From Brachionus koreanus (taxonomy: Eukaryota; Rotifera; Eurotatoria; Ploima; Brachionidae), in assembly GCA_016987375.1 (NCBI GenBank), contig PJRA01000263.1, positions 1,028,205 to 1,062,733 on the forward strand: 34,529 nt of DNA, given 5' to 3'. Shown here one piece after another: positions 27,031-34,529 of the stretch. How positions within the stretch are numbered: position 1 is the first letter of the stretch; the number at the start of each line of letters is the position of its first letter. Both the position numbers and the translations under genes were made by a program. Below the pieces are notes generated by a model, which had not been told where the DNA came from, did no database searches, and saw only the letters and a list, made by a program, of their open reading frames with translations.

Positions 27031-30000
27031 ATGTTTAAATTGTTCAAAACAAAATCGCGCTCAAGTAGCCTAAGTTCGCCTAGTTACGTTCTAAGTGCGA
27101 ACAGTGAGCAGGAGAGTCCAGGTCTTTGGTTTAATCGAGTCAACGGTGAAGTAAACATCAAAAAATTTATTCAAACAAACGACTTTGAGCTAATTGTCGA
27201 CCAGCCTGTATTTGGTTACATTGGAAAATTCCAAGTCAACCAGAACTATTCGCCAAAATTAATCTTTATCAAAAGAGCGGACATAGTCGGCAAGCTCAAG
27301 GTTAAAAATGAAGAGCATAAAATTTTTAGAATAAAAGAAATACTCGTTTTGAATTCAACTACGCCAAACAACTCTATACATGACGAAATCGAATGTGATG
27401 TTTTGATGAGTGACCAAGATATAAAACCTTCAGCTAGTTTTACCACTATTAGCTCTTTGATAAATGGATCGCCAAGTTCTCTATCAACCTCAGCCAGCAA
27501 TGAAGCTATTGCAAATATTGCGACCAATGTTACATCTAGATTTGAGAAAAAAATCTTAATCGAAGTGTATAAGATATTTCAGGAAAATTCTGGTTCATTT
27601 TACTTTAGCTACACTTATGATTTGACTAATTCAGTTGAGCGACAACAGGAACAATTTGATCTGGGCATCAAAAAAATAAGTCTAGACTGGCGGCTGAGTG
27701 ATGAGAAATTTTTTTGGAATAAGTTTTTGTTAAATGACATTTTAGTTTTGGATGATAATGATCAGTTTATAACTCCTATTATTCAAGGATTTGTTCAATT
27801 GGAACAACAAAATATAAGTACAAGTAAAGATTTTGATTCAAAAAAAGAAACCAAAATTTCTAATCCACTTAGATTGTCACTCATTTCAAGGCGTAGTAGA
27901 TATCGACTTGGTAAGTTTTATTTTATTTTAATCATTCGGCCAATTTGGCCTCGAACTTTATTAGATAAGAGAATATATTTCTAAATATGGAAAAATAGAA
28001 GTCATTTAAAAAAAATTTAGTTTAATAAAGTGATTGTTTTAAACTCCTCTTTATAATTTTAGTTTAAGTTAGTGTTTTAAATAAAAGGATGATTTAATAG
28101 AGAAATATATTAATATTTTTATAGAAGAGCATATAAAAATCAACTTTGCATTTGAAATTCTTTTGATTTTGACTTGTACTTTTGACCAACTCTGATTCTA
28201 AGCGAGATCTAACTATTGAAATGTACAGAAGTTTAATGTTGTTAATATTGGGATGCCTTAAAAGATTTCTTTGATATACCAAAAATCCTGTAAGCTATGG
28301 CATAATTTACTTGGATGTCTTATTTAAGGTTGTTTAAATTAAATAAAAAAATTATATAAAAATCAATTTAAAGAACTATGTTTTTAAAAAAAGATCTGAA
28401 TCTGTAAATATTAATCAAAATTTTAAAAAGAATTTATTTAAAGCATTAAAATACTTCAGCAAAGATCTATTTTTTTGCCTAATATTTTATAAATATTATT
28501 TTAACATTTTTTTAAAATTATAAAATTGCTATTTTTATTTGAGTCTCATGTGACAAAAAAAATACAGATTTTTTTTATTTTATTTTTAGGTTTTGTGACA
28601 TTTAGTACAATAGAACAGAACAAAATGTTATTACTTTTTTCTTAAAGATCAAAAGCAAGTTCTGTAACTGCAACATTGTGCAACATTCATAATAGCACTT
28701 TTAAGAACATTTAAGTAAAACTGCAAATTTTGCATAAATAAAAACTTTTTTCCTTTATTCACTTTTAATGGAGCATAGGGTCATTACTAGTGTTTTTGGT
28801 CGGTCAATTCTTTTGCCAAGTTTTTAAAAAACAGCCGGTCAAAGTTGACCGTTGCCGAACACTAATCTTTACTTTTTGATTTATTTGATTTACTTGTAAC
28901 ATTTTTAAAAGTCTTGGACTGTCGGATAGTTAGTCCGATGCGCTTGCAGTCGGAACTGAATGAATGTTTGTTTTCCACAAGATAAAACTTTAATAAACAA
29001 AAAATTCTTTAATTTTATCGAATAATTTAATCTTATTAATTTAGACATTTAATTTTTAAATTAAATTTCAACTTAAATAGAAATTTATTTAATACTGACT
29101 TTTTTTTAAAGTCAAGTCAAAAGATTTTACTTTAAATTTTCTTCAACTCAAGTTTCTGACTTGACTTTCAAAAGACTTTAGAGAGACTTTATTTTTTTTT
29201 GACTTTTGCACAAGTCTGGTTCGAACCACTACATTACAGAACCATTTTGCAATTTTTTTTACCCAATATTTACAGTTTAAGAATTAAGAATTCAGATTTG
29301 TTACTAATTCAATCAATTTTATGAAGTTATAACTATCATTTGAAAAATTGGATAAAAATTACCGAGACTGGTCTGGGTAACCTAAAAAATGAGTTGGTTC
29401 GGGACAAAAAATTACATTTACTTTTAAATAATTAATTTGTCTTTTCAATATTAACTATTATTTTAAGTAATTTTATTTTTAAAAGAAATAAATCAATATT
29501 TTATTTGAAAACTTAAAAAGTAATTAAAAAATTGTTTTATTAGTTTTTTTCTTAAAAAAGATTTTTGGCTATAAAAATTAATAATTAAAAAAAAAAATTT
29601 CAAAAATCAATCATTAATTCATTATTTCTGGACATAAATTTATATTTTTATCTAATCGATAAATATTTTATATTTTTATATTTTATTTTTTTAATATTTT
29701 ATAGTGAATTTTTTTTAATTTTTAATTTATTATATTTGAATTTAAATCGAAATAAATGAATCATTTTTTCCAGCTGTCCATTTCATTTAAAACAGTAGTA
29801 GTTTAGAAAAAATTAAAATTACAAACTTTTTTATAAATAATTTATATACATTAATCATTGAACTCTTCACAGTCATGTTTTAGTTCATTTTTGGTAAAAA
29901 TCTTTTGGATTGAAAAATTGAATAAAAAATAAAATTTAACTTTAATAATATTTTTAAGTTCCTAACTAAAAACAAAATTATCGAGAAGCAATTTTTCTGA

Positions 30001-30202
30001 GCTTTTCTTTTTATTTTAGGTACACGTCTAAAAAGAAGAGGAATAGATGATCAAGGAAATGTGGCAAACTTTGTCGAAACTGAACAAATAATAAATGTTT
30101 ATGGCGAACATACTCTTTCATTTGTGCAAATTCGTGGTTCAATACCTGTTTATTGGAGTCAGCCGGGAATCAAATACAGACCTGCTCCACGTATAGATAA
30201 AA
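27031..30202 (+). CDS. INPP5F: SAC2/INPP5F-like phosphoinositide phosphatase, 5' exons only
   Basis: Exon 1 is 27031-27910 (293 codons plus one base). Exon 2 is 30020-30202, joined in phase, with a GTAAGG donor showing that the gene continues. Landmarks of the SAC domain are [12 protein letters not shown] near the start, [66 protein letters not shown] across the junction, [10 protein letters not shown], and [17 protein letters not shown]. Among SAC proteins the KRRGID...[11 protein letters not shown] stretch and RPAPRID end resemble INPP5F/SAC2 more than SACM1L or synaptojanin. SAC2 removes the 4-phosphate from PI(4)P on endosomes. The catalytic C-x5-R-T/S exon, expected further on, is not found up to the window end. 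The 2109-bp intron 1 holds transposon copies. Confidence 0.85.
28148..28750 (+). mobile_element. Partial copy of the Mutator-like element in intron 1 of the phosphatase gene
   Basis: 28160-28462 matches 25500-25790 at many blocks (ttttgaccaac, gagatctaac, aaaagatctgaatct, aaagcattaaaat). From 28589 the GGTTTTGTG block recurs with aatagaacagaacaaaatgtt. The left terminal repeat is not recognisable and about 120 bases of foreign sequence lie between the blocks. Confidence 0.65.
28788..28864. mobile_element. 77-bp hAT-like miniature element
   Basis: The left end TAGTGTTTTTGGTCGGTCAA and the right end, which reads TAGTGTTCGGCAACGGTCAA on the other strand, are inverted repeats of the hAT type. 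Flanking octamers gtcattac and atctttac agree at six of eight positions, consistent with an old 8-bp target duplication. Confidence 0.5.
28865..30019 (+). other. Remainder of phosphatase intron 1
   Basis: AT-rich intron sequence ending in the acceptor ttttattttag. A GC-richer patch near 28910-28960 contains a short tcgga/tccga hairpin; no gene seen. Confidence 0.5.
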
Positions 30203-30293
30203 GTAAGGATATTAAATTTAATTTTTTTATAAATATTTAATTTAATTTATTTATTAATGTCATATATTTATGATGTAACTTAATAAAAAAAAA

Positions 30294-30625
30294 GTATCTT
30301 TTATAGATTTTAAATAGCTGAATTAAATCACCTCTTTTGCGTCCAATTTTGGGTTCGGTTAAGTTAAACATTCTAAGTCTTGTCGAGTTATCATATTTCT
30401 AAAGTGAATAAATGATTTTACCTGCTCGATTTCTGAAATGTCTTTCTGAAGAAATGGACACCATGAACTAATTAATCATAAAAATATATTTTTCAATATT
30501 TAAATTTAAAGACTAAGTAATTGCCAAGGCTAAAATATAATCTATATCTTGAATTAATAAATTGTTTTTAGTACTCTTAATTATTGTTAAAACTTTAGTA
30601 TCATCAGTAAAATTATATTTTAAGG
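30294..30625 (-). pseudogene. LINE reverse transcriptase remnant
   Basis: On the minus strand, FTDDTKVLTII near 30610-30580 matches the catalytic FADD block of LINE RTs. Further on, WCPFLQKDISEIEQV and then LRMFNLTEPKIGRKRGDLIQ with LFKIYKRY match the C-terminal RT region seen also in the plus-strand LINE at 3905-4615. Stops and deletions break it. It lies downstream of the second phosphatase exon. Confidence 0.7.
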
Positions 30626-32287
30626 ATGAAAAAGAAGGGACAAAAAAATATTAGATTGTTTTAATAAATTTTATTAATCAAGGTAAAAAAATAAATAAAA
30701 AAATAATTTCGTCCGACTGTTCGTATTAGTATTTAAATTCTTTTTGGAAAGTACATTTAAGAAAAATATATTGTACTCGAAGGCATCTTGGAGTTAAATA
30801 ATTAAAAAGCATAATTTCAATTCAAGTTTTAGTTAATTTTTAAAATTTTTATTTAATTGACCTTTACCTTAAGAAATTTTGTAATTTTTAGATATCAAAT
30901 TTAAACTTAGGGTTTAATTAAAATAATTTTTATAAAACCTGCTTTACATGATATCTAATTTTTAAAAATAAAATAATTCTAAAACAATGTCTTCTTTACA
31001 CTAGTAACCTTTTTAATAAATATTTAGATTGTATTCAAATATTTTAATAAATAATAAAAATGTAGTTTTAATAAATAAAAATGTGAATAATAATGTAGTT
31101 TTTTATTCAAGTACTAAAAGGCATTGTGAATCAGTCATTATTATTATTATTATTTATTTAAATTTAAGTTCTATCGACAAATTAAAGTATGATATATATG
31201 TAAAAAGAAAAAAAAATACAATTGAATGCCTTTTTACAATTGAGTAATCATTAGCTTTATTAATTTAATTCCATGGGCTCATACTATAGAGAAAGAGCTA
31301 GTAGAAAGATTTATTAAAGTAATAGACAAAATTATATATAAAAATCAATATTTAGAAGATCATTTAATAAATTATAAAAATTAAAGTAGGCAACGTTTTG
31401 TTCATATTTGATTTGGGAAACAATCAACTTAACTGAATCAATTAGACCACGATTTTCTTACATGATCTTTTTAACTTACTTCTGTATGTAAATAAGAGAT
31501 CAATTTTTAAATTCAAATGTAGTGACTAATTTTAAAAAAATTTATTTTGAATTTATTTCAAAAAGATTTGGAAACTAGCATTTAAAATTAAATTTTAAAA
31601 TAAAATTCAAATATTGCATTCAAGTACTAAAAGGCATTGTGAATTTTGGAACAAAAAACAAAAAAAATATTTTAAATTAAAAAAACTTTTTTTCTAATGG
31701 TCTAAAAATTGTTCTGTAAAATATATCAACTGATACAAAGCTTGCATCTCCCAAAATTTATTTTTGTAAGACCTCTGCAAATTAATTTTATTATTTTCTA
31801 ATGCATATACTGTTTTGCACAATTGCACAGATTTTGCAGACTAAATTTGGACAATACAATCTTTGTTTCAGTTGATACATTTTTATTTTGAATTAAAAAT
31901 CAACTTTAAGATGCCTACTTAAAGAATATATAAATTCTTATGTATAATAGAATTATATGGCTAGATAGAATAGGTTGAAAAGTTACAGGTAGATGGTACT
32001 GAATTGAAAATATTAGCAATCATTAGAAAATTTATATATATTTATATAATTAAAAATTAAATTTGCTATGCTTTTAAATATTCACTTCGTATTGATCGAA
32101 TATTTTTTGGTCATTTTTTTTAGCTAGGATTACAATTAAAGAAGTAAGTAAATTTAAAATGTAAAAATATTAACTTAAGTTATGTTAATTGTTAATAAAT
32201 GTGCTCTTTAAATTTAAAATTGTTAATTTAAAGAAATTTTAATTTTCATAAAAAAAATCAAATAAAAAATCAAAGAAAATGTTTTTT
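30626..32287. other. AT-rich region after phosphatase exon 2
   Basis: No further SAC exon seen. It includes a short ATT microsatellite at 31137-31155 and a phrase aagtactaaaaggcattgtgaat that occurs twice (near 31109 and 31620). A 20-base interval near 32125-32144 has an acceptor and donor in suitable phase but does not resemble the SAC domain. Confidence 0.45.
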
Positions 32288-32304
32288 TTTATTATCATTT
32301 TATT
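32288..32304 (-). terminator. Polyadenylation signals of the carbonic anhydrase gene
   Basis: Two AATAAA hexamers on the minus strand (32288-32293 and 32299-32304), about 46-62 bases past the stop at 32350. Confidence 0.55.
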
Positions 32305-32349
32305 TTTTAATATCAGCACAAATACTTAATTTCCTCGATTGAAAACTAT

Positions 32350-33413
32350 CTAATACAAGAAAAATTTACTTATTATTTGAGGAATAACTATAAAAGCAGT
32401 TATTAAATGTGAAGCTTTACAAGTGAAAGACAGGTTCTGGTTCTTGTTTTCTTCAGTTTCCGAAGAGTCGGTTAGACCTGAAGCAGATTTTAAGTATTTT
32501 CTTTTGATACCTAGGCCTTTGGCTTCAAATGACCGCTTTACAGTTCTGTCATTAAGTTCCTGTATCGGTCTTGAATTTGTTATTATCTGCAAAAATTAAA
32601 AATAAAACTAAATACCATAAAATAAAACTGAATTTTTTATTTTACCAAAAATCCATTTTTGTCTTGAATGCTCTGAAAATCAAGTATTTGTTCATCAGAA
32701 ATGTCCAAAAGAGGATTGTCAATCAAATGCCATTCAACAACTTCATCACAGCCAGGAGTTGTTAACGAACCAGAATAGCGATAGTAATTTTCTAAATCGA
32801 ATGGAATAAGATTTCTAAGACTAAAATCAGTAATGTTAACTCTGGCCTCATATTCTATTATATTTGGCAAAATATTGATCAAAGGAGCCAAATATTTATT
32901 GTCATGATTTGTTTGTCTTAGAAGAAAGCCTATTACTGAAAACTTGTTTGGATCAGTCACACTCTGGTGTACCAAATGTAATTCCCCTGCAAATCTATGT
33001 CCATCAACATAGTGTTCCGAGCCACGCCAATGAAAATGCATCTGTAAAAATTTATATTCCATATTTTCAGGCTTTGATTTGAAATAAAAATTTCTATTCT
33101 TTACAGACATCACGACACTGTGTCCATTGTTTTTAACTTGCCATGTCTCTGGTTCTGTTTCGTTCATAATTTCTTCTTTGATTTTTAAAGCAGCTAATTC
33201 ACTTTCAAAAATGGTGGCCGCCAATTCAACATTAATTGGCGATTGCTGCTCCCCATAACATTTCGGATGTGACTTGTGCCAATAGTCCGGAATCAAACTC
33301 CGATCCTGGTTTCTGTAGCCCCAGTGCTTGACTGGATGCTTTGGTTCTCGTCTTAGACGAACACACTCATGGCTTAAGAACGCTAATAATAGGATTAAAA
33401 GCTTATACATCAT
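32350..33413 (-). CDS. Secreted or GPI-anchored alpha-carbonic anhydrase, two exons
   Basis: Exons 33413-32646 (256 codons) and 32586-32350, with a 59-bp intron, phase 0, 334 residues. It interconverts CO2 and bicarbonate outside the cell. A signal peptide (YKLLILLLAFLSHEC) is followed by HWGY and QSPINV. The three zinc ligands are His126 and His128 (HFHW) and His146 (ELHLVH). The proton-shuttle His is His98 (NNGHS). The Thr gatekeeper is in SGSLTTPGC. Cys52 and Cys222 sit where the disulfide of extracellular isoforms lies. Exon 2 continues IITNSRPIQELNDRTV, the conserved end of the fold. It then adds a polar linker and a hydrophobic tail (LITAFIVIPQIISKFFLY), as in membrane- or GPI-anchored forms. 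All catalytic residues are present. AATAAA signals follow the stop. It may lie inside an intron of the plus-strand phosphatase gene. Confidence 0.95.
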
Positions 33414-34273
33414 TCGCTCAACTTTGAAAAAAACTTAAATGTTAAATTTAGTCTCAAAAGCCTAAAAAGTATAAAAAATTTATCAATTTAGAAAAGTTAT
33501 ATAACTAATCTAAATTTAAGAGAAATTTTGAATAAAAAGTTGAGCGTATGTTTTTTATTTAAAAAATAATTTAGGTGATTTAAAAACTTGTATTTTTTAA
33601 AAAGGTATTTCAGAGCACGTTTGACGTCTTATTTAAATTAAAATTCTGCTTTGTTATCGTAGCCAGAATTTTTCCTGATAATTCTTTAAAAAAAATCTAA
33701 AATTCATTTCATTTCAGCATTGTCATGTGCTTTTTGAAAAAAAAAATTTACACAAACTTTTTCAATTAGATAAGTAAAAATTTGAAATTTTCTTTCAAGG
33801 TTTTCTATTAGTTCATTTGATCACGTTATATAGGCTTTATCTTAATTTAAAAAAAAACAATCTCACTGTTAATTTAGATAAAATTTATATTTTAAAAAAA
33901 TTATCGCAAAATTTGATTGAAAATTGATAAAATTTAGGGCTTGTTTTGCTATACATTCTAATAAACGTCTCGATATAAATTCAGCAATTTTGTTTTTAAA
34001 TCAAATGGATAAAAATCGTGAAAGTTATTTTGTTTATCTTTAATTTAAAGTTTTGATATTTATTTGTGGCAAAATTTGATTTAATTATTTAAGTATTTTT
34101 ATTTATACAGGTAAAATTAAATAACAAAGTATTTTCATCAAAAATTTCAAATAGAGTTTATTGGATTTTAATTCAAACAATTTAAAGTGATTTTTAAGTC
34201 AACAAATTTTTGGCTAAAAATTAGATTAGTGTTTTTTTGAATTTATTCACTTTTATTATTCTTAATTAAGCTG
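33414..34273. other. AT-rich upstream region of carbonic anhydrase
   Basis: No gene or repeat identified. A ttttttatac motif about 65 bases before the ATG could be a weak TATA element. Confidence 0.4.
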
Positions 34274-34529
34274 GGTTTTATGAAATTTAGTACAATAGAA
34301 CCAAGTAAAATATAAGAAATTCTAAAAAATTAAATATTTAATTTTTTTTAAGAGTAAGTCTTGAAAATTCAAAATGGTGCAGCAATTAAAAATTGTATTT
34401 TTAGAACATTCTGTTAAAAATTTAGCCTAGCTTAAATTTGGAAAAATTTTATCTTTGCACATCATTTACAATTGATGCAAATATGAATGTTGCATTATAT
34501 TGTATTTTTTTTTTCCTTATTCGCTCCTT
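34274..34529 (+). mobile_element. Partial Mutator-like element, cut by the window end
   Basis: Begins GGTTTTATGAAATTTAGTAC followed by aatagaac, matching the left end of 25433-26066. Blocks such as ctgttaaaaatttag and aaatttggaaaaattt match further on. The right end is outside the window. Confidence 0.6.

Noticed and set aside
27246..27527. Minus-strand ORF opposite phosphatase exon 1
   Set aside because: Antisense shadow of a well-supported exon.
31029..31247. 72-residue plus-strand ORF with Asn/Ile runs
   Set aside because: Low-complexity translation of AT-rich DNA including an ATT microsatellite.
32125..32144. A 20-base micro-exon of the phosphatase gene
   Set aside because: Splice sites and phase would allow it, but the residues do not resemble the SAC domain after RPAPRID.
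1..34529. CRISPR arrays, rRNA or tRNA genes
   Set aside because: None seen. The only regular array is the 63-bp minisatellite, which has no spacers, and I found no cloverleaf with proper promoter boxes.

Overview
The window is very AT-rich eukaryotic DNA. Genes are split by many 46-75 bp GT-AG introns and a few long ones, some polyadenylation signals sit within tens of bases of stop codons, and transposon debris is dense. The recognisable genes are animal ones: TYW3, a phospholipid scramblase, an extracellular alpha-carbonic anhydrase, a SAC2/INPP5F-type phosphoinositide phosphatase and a Ly6-like secreted protein. A small-genome invertebrate fits best, and a monogonont rotifer is my guess. 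That identification is inference; there is no rRNA or mitochondrial marker.

Left part (1-13.7 kb): transposon territory. It opens with a broken Tc1/mariner-type transposase, then a single-exon Ly6-like gene on the minus strand. After that come a LINE remnant and a 6.7 kb Ty3/gypsy element on the minus strand (LTRs 5384-5872 and 11787-12057). The element has gag-protease-RT-RNase H, a broken integrase with a chromodomain-like tail, and an intact env-like ORF. One LTR carries a 214 bp TTAA-flanked piggyBac-type MITE; the other LTR is the clean empty site. A 1355 bp segment (LINE 3' end plus MITE-bearing LTR) occurs on both sides of the element, and the second copy runs into a 15-N assembly gap. 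The simplest biological reading is unequal exchange between LTRs; a misassembly is the alternative.

Middle part (13.7-25.3 kb): six minus-strand genes, two of them tandem-repeat or cysteine-rich oddities. From low to high coordinates these are a three-exon cysteine-rich protein, a 21-residue tandem-repeat protein, a six-exon scramblase, a six-exon TYW3, a small unrecognised gene with a TATA box and polyA signal, and a nine-exon unrecognised 482-residue helical protein. The exon models of the spliced genes were worked out by hand: all reading phases close and splice sites are GT-AG.

Right part (25.3-34.5 kb): a 634 bp Mutator-like non-autonomous element with a 9 bp target duplication, and the first two coding exons of an INPP5F-like phosphatase on the plus strand. 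Its 2.1 kb intron holds a second copy of that element and a tiny hAT-like element. Beyond exon 2 lie a minus-strand LINE remnant, AT-rich DNA and a complete two-exon carbonic anhydrase gene on the minus strand. The catalytic exon of the phosphatase is not in the window. The host genes look like independent housekeeping or secreted-protein genes; I see no sign that they form one pathway.
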